Both the position numbers and the translations under genes were made by a program. From Anagrus nilaparvatae (taxonomy: Eukaryota; Arthropoda; Insecta; Hymenoptera; Mymaridae), in NCBI GenBank assembly GCA_022575985.1, contig JAKSXM010000288.1, positions 2,879,501 to 2,943,500 of the forward strand: a stretch of DNA of 64,000 nucleotides, read 5' to 3'. The notes under the pieces were generated by a model. It was not told the origin of the DNA. It did no database searches and saw nothing but the letters and a program-made list of their open reading frames with translations. Each line of letters begins with the position of its first letter. The stretch's first letter is position 1. Positions 9,190 through 20,623 of this stretch are shown here, piece after piece.

Positions 9190-10465
9190 AAAAATTTTCT
9201 CTCGTTAATACTTACTTTTTCTACTTATTTTTAAATTTAATAAGCAAATTAATGCTCATTAAATATTATAGAGATTCCAACCTTATATTATAAAATTCAC
9301 TGATTAGTGCCATAGACAGCTGGATTATTATTTTCAAAAAATATCTCTGGGCAATTTGAAAACATCATATCACCGATGTTTTGGTTACCGAAAATTTAAG
9401 AATATTTTGTAAATAATTACGGTTAAAAAAAGTTTTTAAAAAAAATTTTCAAAAAAAAATTTCGGAAAATGAGATATTTCGAATTTTCTTAAAACGCGTT
9501 TTCCCATTTCCCAGGGTTTTCCCCAAAAACTAATGGATGAAATTGATTTATCGGTGATTTCCCTACATACATACTTTTTCAGAATTTTTTTTTAAGCTTA
9601 TGTTTATGAATTTCAATCATTTTCCCAAAAAGCACCAACGCTTGTTGAGAGCCACCTAATGAGTTTCATTGGCCATAACTCGGGCTATTTAAATCCTAGA
9701 CAGCCAAAAAATTCTAAAGTTTCCTATCTTTATGTTATAAAAACATGGGAAAATTTTGGGTTCTATCGATGACCTGTGCACCATTGCTGTTTTGTCTCAG
9801 AAAGACTGAGAAATTTATGAAATGTTAATATTATATTTTATGGAGATTTTTCGCGCGTGCATGGTTCAAGACTGAATCGAATTTTCCGATAAATTTCAAT
9901 CCCAAAAAAGAAGAAAAAATTTCTTCTTAGTAAAATGATTGTTTTAAAACACAAAAAAATAAGAGAAATTAGTTTTTTTTTTAAATTACCAAAAAGTTAA
10001 CAATAACCAAAAAATACTAAAATAAATGACTAACGGAAAGCAAAATTTGGACCTAAACATCTAAAAATTAATTAAAGGAACTTATTTTTACTTACATTAT
10101 CGAAAAAAAAATATTTTTAACTAATCTCCGTCCAACTTGAGCCCAGTTGGCAAGGAATACTTCATATATACATACATACTAGAGCAATAAAAAATTTTTT
10201 CGATATTTTAAGAATGATTTAGGTAGTACCTAACAAGAACAAAATTTTATTGCTCGAGATATACATTTATGAAATAAATTGAGCAAAAATTCGCAATGCA
10301 ATAAAATGAAATATTAATTAAGAATTTAAATGATCTTGCTATTGACAAAGTCACAAAGGAAAATATATACTTCCGGAATCAGAATACATAAATAACATAG
10401 GCAGCACTGTCAAAAGTATACAGAGATTTTAGTTTATTCTTTATTACTCTTCTTTCTATTATTTT
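9190..10465. other. gene-free stretch upstream of gene 1, probably 5' intron
   Basis: No ORF of interest and no recognised repeat. If the donor at 10,645-10,650 is used, this is the first intron of gene 1. Confidence 0.4.
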
Positions 10466-10469
10466 ACAC

Positions 10470-10945
10470 GTAGAAATAATTTTATTAAACTATTGAATCA
10501 TTTGTTTTTTTAATTTTTATATGGCATGTAAAGTTGAATTTTTGTTATAATAATAATAATAATTAAAATTTCACTGTCTATATACTGTGTAGTATTGTAC
10601 TTAAATTTTACAAATTTATTTGAAATTATGAATGAATGTTTATTACTTACGATTATTTATTATTATATTCTATGCAGTTTTCAATTACTATTAAATAAGA
10701 TGCTGTACTGTTTTCAGTCATATTTACACCATTGTATATAGAATCCAGTAACTATATACGCCTAATGTATGTAGAACTTTAAAAAATTTTTGTAAACAAA
10801 ACAAAGATGCATTCTTTGTTAATATAATACCGGCATTTTCCTTCTCCTTTTTAAATTATTCTTACAACGCATGCGTTAAAAAAACAGCGCTGCAGCCTTC
10901 AAAAAAATTTTTTAGAATTAAAGTTAATATAGGTATACGGAATTA
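10470..10945 (-). promoter_or_regulatory. candidate promoter / first exon region of gene 1
   Basis: On the minus strand a consensus donor GTAAGT (complement of 10,645-10,650) follows an AT-rich exon-like end. Farther upstream is a perfect 12-bp palindrome AACGCATGCGTT (10,866-10,877), which fits a dimeric transcription-factor site. The region is similar to 1,290-1,690. A donor in similar context (complement of 19,297-19,302) lies upstream of gene 2. No TATA box can be singled out in DNA this AT-rich. Confidence 0.4.
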
Positions 10946-11179
10946 TATGAGGCATTATTTTTTTTTTACTACTAAACTTAATCTAAAAACCGAAAAAAAA
11001 AAAATTTGAAGGCACATTGATAAGACCCATGTTTTCAGGTTGTTTGAATCTTCAGAAAATCGAAAAAAAATCGGCAATAGGCGGTGCCAAAAAAATTTTA
11101 TCAGTTTTATGACAAAAACTGCCTAGTTTCGTAACTGAGCTACCCGATTTTTAAAAATTTGTGTTTCAGGGGTTTTTCA

Positions 11180-11500
11180 CGGTATTTTTTCGTCGAAAAT
11201 GGCAATTTTGGCAGCAATTTAAAAATTGGTCATTTTGGACCAAAAATTACCATTAGGTTAATTGGTTATGGCGATAAGGGAATGAGTGATAAAAAATTGC
11301 GGTTTACGACGTTTGAAAGGTGGTACTTATGCCCAAAAAAATGAGACCAAACCAGAATTGTTTTGGTAAACTTGCGAGATTTTAGCGTTGCATTGAAAAT
11401 TACCAAAAAACCCTATTTAATAACTTTAAAGCCTGCGTTTCTAGGCCAAGAAGGCTCATTGGCATGAACGGTTGTAAGTATGTTTTTTCAAAATAATAAG
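11180..11500. repeat. fragment related to the 46.3-47.3 kb foldback element
   Basis: GCAGCAATTTAAAAATTGGTCATTTTGG, the following GG(T)TTATGGCGATAAGGGAATGAGTGAT part, an AATGAGACCAAAC..GAAxTxTTTTGG segment and CCCTATTT..GTTTCTAGGCC match the arms of the palindrome at 46,274-47,275 in the same order. It is a decayed single arm with no coding capacity. Confidence 0.5.
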
Positions 11501-11559
11501 CTCATCTATAAACATGTAGTGTTATTTGGTTTTGCAAAGGCAGTGAATTTCCTTTGTAA

Positions 11560-11712
11560 GCCCCTAAGCTCAGATTATTTTAAATCCCCAAACTCGGACT
11601 ATTTTAGGTCCCCAAATCGAAATTATTTTGGATCCTATCCCTTATATTAAACACATTTAACCCCCCTACGATTTTAATTAAGTATCTCTCCCTGTAAACA
11701 TGTTCCATGTTA
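11560..11712. repeat. interspersed repeat interrupted by the 1.74-kb element
   Basis: CCCTAAGCTCAGATTATTTTAAATCCCCAAACTCGGA... down to CTGTAAACATGTTCCATGTTA resembles 29,170-29,301. There the same repeat reads CTATAAACATGTTCCATGTTA and continues without the insertion. Confidence 0.55.
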
Positions 11713-13452
11713 CACGGTGACCTGGAAGCATTTTATTATGCGATCAAAATGACAAAAAAAACTGTATGTTAGGGTCTTTTCTACACTAAAAAATGTCTAC
11801 GAATTTTCTATCCGGACCTTCTATCCAGCTACTTTAAGCGTTTGCTGTCAATATTTTCATAATTTGAATAATGATGATTTGAATTTTTTTATAAGACTGG
11901 CTTTTTTTTTTTCGAAATATCCGGGATTCCTAACGCGCCTGCAGAACTCGAAAATATAAGTAAAAAAAATAAGTTTCTCGTTGGATTTAGACCAAAATAT
12001 CGATTTTCGAGCCCACGATAGCTCTCGAAAGTTTTTTGTTTGGCCTCCTTAAAATTGGGATTTTCTTAAAACTTTCAGTTTTTCCAGTGGATTAAAATTA
12101 CGTTTAAAATTATGTTCCAATTGATATACTTTAGTATTTTTTCCCCAGGAATCCGATGAAACCATTTATTTTAGTTTTTAATCACGTTTTATAGGAGAAA
12201 AATCGATTTTCGTTGCCTTTTAGGGTCCAAATTTCAAGGGGACCAATTTTAAAAGTTTTGTAGTTTTCTGAATAAAATTTTCTGTATATTATTAACAAGA
12301 AAGATTTGTCTATTTTTTCCCTAAGAATTCGATGGAACCATTTATTTTAGCTTTTGACCACGTTTTATAGGAGAAAAATCGATTTTATTGGTTTTTAGGG
12401 TCCCAATTTTAAGGAAATCTATTATAAAAAGTTAACAGTTTTGAAAATAAGTTTTTCTGATTATTATTTAAAAGAAGGTCTTGTATACTTTTTCCCCAGG
12501 AATCCGATGAAACCATTTATTTTAGCTTTTGACCACTTCTTATATGAGAAAAATCGACCTTTGTCGTGTTTTGGGGTCCCAATTTTAAGGAAATCAATCA
12601 TAAAAGTATAATAGTTTACAAAATAAATTTTTCTGAATATTATTTACTAAAGGAAATTATGTATTTTTTCCCCAGAAATCCAATGAAACCATTTATTTTA
12701 GCTTTTGACCACTTCTTATATGAGAAAAATCGACCTTTGTCGTGTTTTGGGGTCCCAATTTTAAGGAAATCAATCATAAAAGTATAATAGTTTACAAAAT
12801 AAATTTTTCTGAATATTATTTACTAAAGGAAATTATGTATTTTTTCCCCAGAAATCCAATGAAACCATTTATCTTAGCTTTTGACTACCTCTTATATGAG
12901 AAAAATCGATTTTTTTTCGTGTTTTAGGGTCCCAATTTTAAGGAAAACAATCAAAAATTTTATTAGTTTACAAAATAAAATTTCCTAAATATTATTTACT
13001 AAAGATACTTATGTATTTTTTCCCCAGGAATCCGATGAAACCATTTATTTTCGCTTTTGATCACCTCTTATATGAGAAAAATCGATTTTTGTCGTGTTTC
13101 AGGGTCCCAATTTTGAGGAAATTCATTATAAAAGAATATCAGTTTTCAAAATATTTTTTTCTGAATATTATTTACAAGAGGATCTTGTATATTTTTTCCC
13201 CAGAAATTCGACCACGTCTTATATGAGAAAAATCGAATTTTGTCGTTTTTCAGGGTCATAATTTTAAGGAAATCCATTATAAAAATCAAGACAATATTGA
13301 AAATATGAAAATATTGACAGCAAACGCTTAAAGTAGCTGGATAGAAGGTCCGGATAGGAAATACGTAGACATTTTTTAGTGTAGAAAACACCCCACCATA
13401 CAGTTTTTTTTGTCATTTTGATCGAATAATAAAACGCTTCCAGGTCACCGTG
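11713..13452. mobile_element. 1.74-kb TIR element filled with 176-bp tandem repeats
   Basis: The ends are inverted repeats of about 155 bp. The left starts CACGGTGACCTGGAAGCATT; the right, read inverted, starts CACGGTGACCTGGAAGCGTT. Both continue through GATCAAAATGACAAAAAAAACTGTATG, CTATCCGGACCTTCTATCCAGCTACTTTAAGCGTTTGCTGTCAATATT. GTTA at 11,709-11,712 and 13,453-13,456 may be a 4-bp target duplication. No transposase ORF is present, so the element is non-autonomous. The right end abuts the 3' end of gene 2. Confidence 0.65.
12137..13215 (+). repeat. tandem array, about seven copies of a 176-bp unit
   Basis: TTTTTCCCCAG(G/A)AATCC..ATGAAACCATTTATTTT recurs near 12,137, 12,314, 12,490, 12,665, 12,841, 13,018 and 13,195. 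The two middle units are nearly identical (exact 176-bp spacing). Short open frames inside the units have no protein-like features, so the array is treated as non-coding. Confidence 0.8.
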
Positions 13453-13505
13453 GTTACAATTTAATAAGGTATTAAAAAACAAAGTCAATATTATAGATAT
13501 ACTTA

Positions 13506-13511
13506 TTTATT
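13506..13511 (-). terminator. candidate polyadenylation signal of gene 2
   Basis: AATAAA on the minus strand about 70 nt past the stop. It leaves about 50 bp before the tandem-repeat element, so the 3' UTR is short or reads into it. Confidence 0.4.
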
Positions 13512-13580
13512 ATAACAATATAATACAAATAATTAGTATACATTTATAAAAAAATTGTACAAAAATTATGTAAATATGAA

Positions 13581-16500
13581 TTAATCACAAGAATTTAAAA
13601 ATTTATTTAAACGTATTTGAACAATAAAATTTTGATTTAAACTCAAATTGTTGATAATTTTATCATATCGGTCATCATATGATTCAAATTGATATTTATC
13701 AAATAATTCAATTGATATCAATGAACCATAGTAATCATTGCCTTCGATGAGGCCTTCAATAATGCTTAATTTGTCATTATTTTCAGTACACATATGATAA
13801 CTTAAAAAATCTAAAAGTGAATATGAGTAATCCGACAAAATAATATCAGATGAACAATCATTGATAAAATTCAAAAATTGTTTTATACACTCTAAACCAA
13901 ATAATTTTCTATCTGGGTATGATAAATGTAATTTTAATATATTTAATTTTAAATATGATTCATAATCAATTGATAAATTAGATGAAAAAAAAATTAACAT
14001 TTTATCAATAACAATAAGTGAAATTTTAGATTCTTGTTCAAGTAATTCTTGAATCACTGTTGTTAAAAAATTATGAATTTCAATTTTAGCTGGATAAATT
14101 CTAAATCTATGTGGATCTGTTATTGTAGATTGTTCTATTAATATATTTAGTATTTTAATCACTACTTTTAATCTATTATCTAAATTATCAGATGAACCAA
14201 ATAAATATTTTTTTACTATAAAATTTTGTACTTTTTCTATGATTTTATTAGACTTAATCAATGTGAAATATGATTCTAAAATTTTAATATAAGTTTCTTC
14301 CGATATATAATTTAAAAATTTATCATCAATTTTAGATATTATCAATACAAGATATTTTTCTCTAAATTCTAAATTATCAATTGATAATTCATCAATTTTT
14401 TTAATTAATTCATTTAAATATAAATTGATATATTTTTTATCAATCAATTCTAAATTAGTCATTTTATTTAATGATTCTTTTTCATGTTTATGAATATCAT
14501 TTAAACATTTTTTCATTAATTTCCAATTATCTTCGTTTGGATTATCTTTAAATAAATGAATAATTTCAATTGATAATATTTCCCGTATCTTAAAATGTTT
14601 ATTTTCGTTCCACATTTGATCTAAAATTATTTTAATATCATTTTTGGTTAATATTTTAAATAATAATCTTAATCCATGTTTTTTAATTCTTATTTTATCA
14701 GAATTTAAAAGTTTATATGAAAATATTTCAACATTTTTCACTGATAATTTATTTGATAAATTATTCAAAGCATATAAACCAATTGATAAATAATCACCTT
14801 CACAAAATGGTTCAATAACGTTAAATAAAACTGGTGGATTTGTTAATGTCATGCCACGAAGTAAGCCAGATAAAATATTGTAATGTAATTTAGCTTTATC
14901 ACTCGTTATATCTAAATTTTTAGTTTTAGGAATATATGATTCAATTATTTTAGAATAAACATGACCTTCGAGCAATATTCCTAGTATGATAATACAACCT
15001 TCTTCTTCGATATTATCAATAGAATATTTAACAAATTTAATTGGTATTTCAGAATACCATTTTGTTGATTTTATAAAACGTACAGCATCGGTATTTTTTT
15101 TATCAATCAATCTTTGTCTAGATTGATTTAAATATAGTATCCAATTATTTCTAATTAATTGTGAATCATTTTTTAATAATTTTAAATTTTCAATATCAGT
15201 GTTTAATATGTTATCATAAATAACGTACTTAAAATAATTAGAATCAAAGTACATTAATAATTTATGCAAGTGATATCTTTTATCAATGTCTTGGTGATCG
15301 TTGTAATTTTTTAAATTATTTAATAATTGGATTATCCATGAATAATCACGTATATCAATTAATTTTAAATTATTTTTATTTTTATTTCTTGTGTTAAAGT
15401 TTTTAATTGATACGCAGATTTTGATTAACATGTCTAATATTATGTTTTCTTTATCGATAGTCTTGTTATCCATTTTAGGTATCGTTAGAAATAATGTAAC
15501 CAAAAATTTTTTTTCTATTTTTGGATAATCAATTAAATAATTAAAGTAACCATTTTTTGCATTTATTATTTTATACTCGAATATTATTTCTGTTATTTTT
15601 TTAAACCATAATTTATTATCATCGTTTAAGTTATTTTTTAAATCAATCAATAAATATTTTAAAAATCCTTCAAATATATTATCGAATATTGCAATATCAA
15701 TGTTAAATAACACGTTTTTGACGTATGCTCTTTGTATTATATTTTTTAATATTGACCAAAGTTCTAATTTTTTAAAATTTTTTATGATAAAAAATTCACC
15801 AAGTGATTTAATAACAGTTTCAAAAAAAACGTTTGTTTCGTTTTTGTAATGTGAATCGTAATATTCTAATACTTGGTGTAAATTTTCTTCACAATTGTAA
15901 ATCGAACAACTGTAAATCATTTTTTTAAAGTAATCAGCTCTGATAATTTCATCAGTTTCTTTTTTTACTAAATGTCTAAAAATTTTAATTGAGTCTTTCG
16001 GAGGTAAATAACATCTCCAGTCTTCGAGAGTATCAGTTTTTGAATTTAATACATCTTTATCATGTTCTATCAGTCTTTTAGCTTGATCTTCTCTTTGAGA
16101 ATCAGATAACAATTTTAAAAAATCAGAATTTGATACATTTGTTACGTTATCAAAAATATCATGTTTGTATTTTGTTTCGTAGACAAATCTGATTAATTCA
16201 AATTTCTTTTCTTTATCATGAAATTCTAAAAATTTTAGTATGTAATAAATGCTGAAATTCTCTTCTTTTTCAGGAATCAGATTTAGAAGCATATTTTTAA
16301 AATCAGTTTCTGATAATTCTGTGTAAACTACTTTTAAATTCAATATGTTTAAAAATATATCAGATTTTTTAATTAATATATCTAAAGCATTTTTGATAAA
16401 ATATTTTGATTGTCTTAAGCTTAATTTTGCATAAGTGCAACCACTAAATGTTCTTTCTTCTGAAAAAATACTTCTTCCAGGAATTAGCTCGTAAAAACTA

Positions 16501-17210
16501 ATAAAATGTTCTATATGATTTTTTATTAATTTTGGCAAAAAACTACTGTAATCTTTGATATTGATATTTAATATTTCACGATCTGATTTATTATCAGAGT
16601 TATTAGGATTACCTAATTGAAGATATTTTATGATTAATGATGGATTTTTAGAAAAAATGTTTTCGACCATTCTTATTGATAATCGAATCTTGTATTTTAA
16701 AATTGCATCGTATGCAAAATTTTCATTACATGATAGAAGTAATGGATTTGCATGATTTGCACCGTATAATTGAAGAACAGAATTGAAAAATTCTCCTGCT
16801 TTACTTTTAACATTTATTAAAGTTTTGGATAATTTCGATATAATTCTATTTCTGACTCTTAATGATACAAATGGAAAAATATTTTCTTGAAAAAATTTTG
16901 CATCGACATAAGAATTCGATGAATTAAAAAAAAAGTTTGCTTTTAATGCTTGATGGTTAATTGAAATATCATTTGATTTTAATGCTTGGATAACTTCATC
17001 TTTTGATTTTATCTGTTTACCAACTAATATTCTAATCAAAGGTTTTAGTGGATCTGGAATATTTCCCAATTTGCTTTCATTTAAATTATCATTATCCAAG
17101 GATTTTACGATTTCTCTGGCCATAAGATTCAAATTTTTAAATTTTTCTGAAGGAGTTTCTCCATTGATTGATTGAATCGCTGATAAATATGGTGATATTT
17201 CTTCCTCCAT
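13581..17210 (-). CDS. very large helical-repeat protein, family member 2 (1209 aa)
   Basis: Function unknown. It is co-linear with genes 1 and 3. Shared blocks are ISPYLSAIQSINGETPSEK at the N terminus, FFFNSSNSY, FQENIFPFVSLR, YKIRLS, KYLQLGNP, CYLPPKDSIKIF near 400, KWYSEIPIKFVKY near 717, LTNPPVLFNVIEPFCEGDY, and a C-terminal LIEGNDYYGSLISIEL followed by NQNFIVQIRLNKFLNS. The protein is predicted to be almost all helix and to form a solenoid. No transmembrane, signal or catalytic motif is seen. It carries one copy of the block duplicated in gene 1. The codons are very AT-rich. The start is fixed by the conserved SPYL motif a few residues in and by a stop codon in frame between the ATG and the acceptor. 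It lies inside the inverted-repeat-bounded block. Its N-terminal ~200 residues look closer to gene 1 than to gene 3. Confidence 0.85.
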   Translation of the reverse strand: MEEEISPYLSAIQSINGETPSEKFKNLNLMAREIVKSLDNDNLNESKLGNIPDPLKPLIRILVGKQIKSKDEVIQALKSNDISINHQALKANFFFNSSNSYVDAKFFQENIFPFVSLRVRNRIISKLSKTLINVKSKAGEFFNSVLQLYGANHANPLLLSCNENFAYDAILKYKIRLSIRMVENIFSKNPSLIIKYLQLGNPNNSDNKSDREILNINIKDYSSFLPKLIKNHIEHFISFYELIPGRSIFSEERTFSGCTYAKLSLRQSKYFIKNALDILIKKSDIFLNILNLKVVYTELSETDFKNMLLNLIPEKEENFSIYYILKFLEFHDKEKKFELIRFVYETKYKHDIFDNVTNVSNSDFLKLLSDSQREDQAKRLIEHDKDVLNSKTDTLEDWRCYLPPKDSIKIFRHLVKKETDEIIRADYFKKMIYSCSIYNCEENLHQVLEYYDSHYKNETNVFFETVIKSLGEFFIIKNFKKLELWSILKNIIQRAYVKNVLFNIDIAIFDNIFEGFLKYLLIDLKNNLNDDNKLWFKKITEIIFEYKIINAKNGYFNYLIDYPKIEKKFLVTLFLTIPKMDNKTIDKENIILDMLIKICVSIKNFNTRNKNKNNLKLIDIRDYSWIIQLLNNLKNYNDHQDIDKRYHLHKLLMYFDSNYFKYVIYDNILNTDIENLKLLKNDSQLIRNNWILYLNQSRQRLIDKKNTDAVRFIKSTKWYSEIPIKFVKYSIDNIEEEGCIIILGILLEGHVYSKIIESYIPKTKNLDITSDKAKLHYNILSGLLRGMTLTNPPVLFNVIEPFCEGDYLSIGLYALNNLSNKLSVKNVEIFSYKLLNSDKIRIKKHGLRLLFKILTKNDIKIILDQMWNENKHFKIREILSIEIIHLFKDNPNEDNWKLMKKCLNDIHKHEKESLNKMTNLELIDKKYINLYLNELIKKIDELSIDNLEFREKYLVLIISKIDDKFLNYISEETYIKILESYFTLIKSNKIIEKVQNFIVKKYLFGSSDNLDNRLKVVIKILNILIEQSTITDPHRFRIYPAKIEIHNFLTTVIQELLEQESKISLIVIDKMLIFFSSNLSIDYESYLKLNILKLHLSYPDRKLFGLECIKQFLNFINDCSSDIILSDYSYSLLDFLSYHMCTENNDKLSIIEGLIEGNDYYGSLISIELFDKYQFESYDDRYDKIINNLSLNQNFIVQIRLNKFLNSCD

Positions 17211-17241
17211 TATTTATTTTTCAGTTTTTTCGGTTAAATCT
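17211..17241 (-). other. splice acceptor and 5' leader of gene 2
   Basis: A TTATGTTTCAG acceptor ends at 17,240 on the minus strand, 29 nt before the ATG. This is nearly the same distance as in gene 1. A stop in frame in the leader shows that translation starts in this exon. Confidence 0.5.
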
Positions 17242-17244
17242 GAA

Positions 17245-20200
17245 ACATAATTTATGAAAGTTGTTAATAAATAAAATTTATAAAATTTATTTTTGTGTTG
17301 CAGTTTAAATGCCAATAAATTTTATAAGAAGAATAAATACAGCTAGAAGGCTTGTAGCAAGATTCTCTCGGGTTGAATTCCTTTTTTATTTCCTCTCGAT
17401 TTAAATTATTCGCTTTTTAAAAAAATTATACCTGTTTATGTACATTATTTTAACATTTTTTAAAGAAGGATGGGGGCTAATAATTATAACCACTGTTGAA
17501 TATTCAACTTTTTTTCTTTAATTTATATATATACAAATGGTTAATTTTATTATATTTTGTGCCTGTACCAGTATCCAGACTGGTACGATATTATTTAGTA
17601 CACTTGATTTCTATGCAGTAAAACATCTCTCTGAAAATAGGGAAAATAAATTATTTATTTAGATGGACCCACAATCTTTAAGTCTCTTTTAAAACTTTCT
17701 TATTTATATATTTTTGTCGTTCTGCCAAATACAATTTTCATGAACATGCATCTTGCATGGATAAAATTAGATAATTTTCATATTTTTTGGCCTCCTAACA
17801 TCGAATCTTGTATCCATTTTTACCTCAAAGTGGTAACTTTGCTGTTATTAAGAAATTATTGCACGATTAGCTATATTTTAAAGTCTAAAGCTAATAATTT
17901 TCAAAATTTTTTAAAATACCAATAAAAATTGTTATATAATTTGACTTCACAAATCACAATTATCAATTTCCGGAATCATAGTTTTAATAGCTTATAAACA
18001 ATATTACTTTGTTTATAAGTAAAACATTTAAATTTATATGTGATGCATATTATAACATGTTTCCTAACCTGTAGATTACGAATTTCAAGTTTGTTTTTCC
18101 AAAAAATGAAAATTGTTTGTCTCGTTGTTTGCTGTAGTCTTTAAATTATGGCCAACTTTGCAATATGTTAATAACAACAAAAATACCAATTTGATGTAAA
18201 CATGAGCACCAGTTTCGGTCTTAAGAGGACAAAAACCAACCATTTCATTAATTTTTATTCTCGCAGGAGGTATGACCACGTATGTCCATTTGGCGGCTCG
18301 ACTATAATCCAATGTATGAATATCGAGATGAATATCCGAAAAATTTCAAGGATTATACTTAATGTGAAAAAGTGCTATCGAATTTACTGCCACGATAAAA
18401 TCAGGATGCAGTTTTTCAGCAGTGTTGAAACCACGGTTGAAATTGACTTTTTAGTTCCCTTAGAGGATAAGAATAAGCGTGTTTTGGATTAATTTTTTTA
18501 CTATTCTAAACTACATTTATTACTCGATTTCTTATAGAGAACAGCATTGCCAATTTTGACTAAGTTTTCAAGTTATAAAAATATCAATCTTTCATTTAAA
18601 CATTCAGGCAACAACAAAGTTTTTAAAATGGTTAGCCAAAATTCTAATATTTAACAAACCACTTTTTTGTATGCAGCTGAGCTGAGTTATATTCAAGCAA
18701 AACATATATACCGGCTTGATATCACAGAAATGAAAACATAAACAAATCGTATAATTTTTTTATTACCAGTGTATATAAATAATATTTAAGAATTTACCAG
18801 TGTAGCATTATATTTACTGTATATTAAAAATATATTAGTATTAGTAAATTTCCTCTCAGTATAATATAAATTATAAAATTTAATAAAATATTCAAAAGTC
18901 TAAAAGAAAATGAATCAAATTTTTATTTAACATACCTTTTTTAAAATTGAACCCTGGAGTTGTTTAGTTGCGCATTCTTTGTCTGCCTCTGTATGTATTT
19001 TTTATAACTTGCCCTTACCCTTATAGCGTCTTGATATCACATCTGTTATGCATAGAGAGATTATTTATAAATTTTAATAAATATAAATTTTCTATTGATA
19101 TATTTAGATTTTTTGCAAATTCATAATCACGTGCAATAATTTTTATATTGTTTAAAATTGCTTTAAACAAAATAATCAGTAAAAAAATAATAATGGTCGA
19201 AATACCACACGACAAACACGAATTAAACAATAGAAGCTTTGATATAAAATTTTCGCAAAATTATTAAAGTTACAATGTAAAATTTTACTTGCAGTACTTA
19301 CAATTATTTATGAATAATTTTAAAATTACACTCTTGGAAAAAATATAAAAGTTTTATTATTATGTAATTGTTTAAATAACTAAATAACTGTTTTTAATAC
19401 TGATTTTATTTTTGATAAAAAATCAAACAACATCCATGGAGTAAAATTCTCACTAACTGTTTTCTATATACGTTAAATATTTTTGGTGGGGCATTTTTTG
19501 ACATAAGCGGCTAAAAACAAAACTAATAAGTTTTTAGTTGAATAAATACACACCATGTTATATTTTTAAAAAAATTAAATAAATATTTTGATTGCTAATA
19601 TTTTTAATTAAGATACTTAAACAATAATTCATCATCTTTGTGGAGTTTAATTTTTCATTCAGTTTCATATTTTCTTATGTATATACAAGCATAAAAATCT
19701 TATTTGAAAATTCGCAATGTATGTTACAAGGAATACGTGCAGGTATAGAGTGTGGTACGCTGCCTGGCTCGTAGTAAAATCTCAAACTACCTACTTTTTT
19801 TTTTATTTAATTTGGATGTAATACCTCATTTTTTCCTAAGAAAGTACTCATAATATCTAAAAGCATCGTATTTGATCGATGTCTCATATTTGATAACTAC
19901 AAATTCTTGAAAATGAACGTGTAAAAATGAAAAATATTTGGTCATATAATCATTAATGGAGTTTTATTTGCTTGGAAAAATATATTTTATGAAATAAAAA
20001 AAATAGACAAAATATTTAAAATAGAAAAGTACAATTACTTCATTTTAACTAAAATTAAAAAATTGGGACTCTAGGGGTTCTATCATGGTAGCGCATTAAA
20101 ATAATTATTTTCGGACATCTTAACTATACGTAACAATCTATTTGGACTAAAAATTATCAATATTACCATTATAACTTACACATAGATTAAAAACAGCCTA

Positions 20201-20350
20201 AGATGCAAGAAAAAGTAATATAACAAAATTTGAAAAAAAAGCAAAAAATATAAAAACAGGTTTTCTAGCGTATAAATATCAAAATATTGTTAAAAACCGA
20301 TGCTAAATTCTTAACGATTGGTTCTATTAGTTTTGAACTTATTTTAAATT
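17245..20350. other. gene-free stretch, probable 5' intron and promoter side of gene 2
   Basis: No recognised gene. A minus-strand donor GTAAGT (complement of 19,297-19,302) preceded by ATAAATAATT resembles the gene 1 first-exon end. Short open frames at 18.08-18.49 kb overlap on both strands and lack protein-like features. Confidence 0.35.
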
Positions 20351-20430
20351 GTCAAAAATTCTCCCAAAAAATACCGTGAAAAACCCGTGAAATAAAAATT
20401 TTCAAAAATCGGGTAGCTCAGTTACGAATA

Positions 20431-20623
20431 GTCCTGTCGCTAGTAGAATGCTATTTAATGCCCTAAAATTCCATAAAAGCTCCATGGAAAAAAAATGGGT
20501 GGTATTTATGTTTTTTGACCCGCTAAACACGAATCCGGGGTCTATTTTGCAAAATTCGTGGTCAATTTTGCGAAATATGTTTTAGGGTTTTAGGGCATTA
20601 AATAGCATTGCTGGCGACAGGAC
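20431..20623. mobile_element. 193-bp MITE with TA target duplication, nested in the block's right arm
   Basis: Terminal inverted repeats are GTCCTGTCGC...GCTATTTAATGCCCTAAAA and TTTTAGGGCATTAAATAGC...GCGACAGGAC. TA flanks both sides (20,429-20,430 and 20,624-20,625). Removing the insert restores continuity with the left arm (CAGTTACGAA..GGCAGTTTTT). TA flanks point to a Tc1/mariner-type family, mobilised in trans. Confidence 0.8.

Noticed and set aside
12566..13226. Three similar 61-73 codon plus-strand frames
   Set aside because: They are the same frame in successive 176-bp tandem units. They have no conservation beyond DNA identity and no start context.
18085..18492. Overlapping 75- and 96-codon frames on opposite strands
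   Set aside because: No splice or promoter context and no family pattern. Overlap on opposite strands suggests chance.
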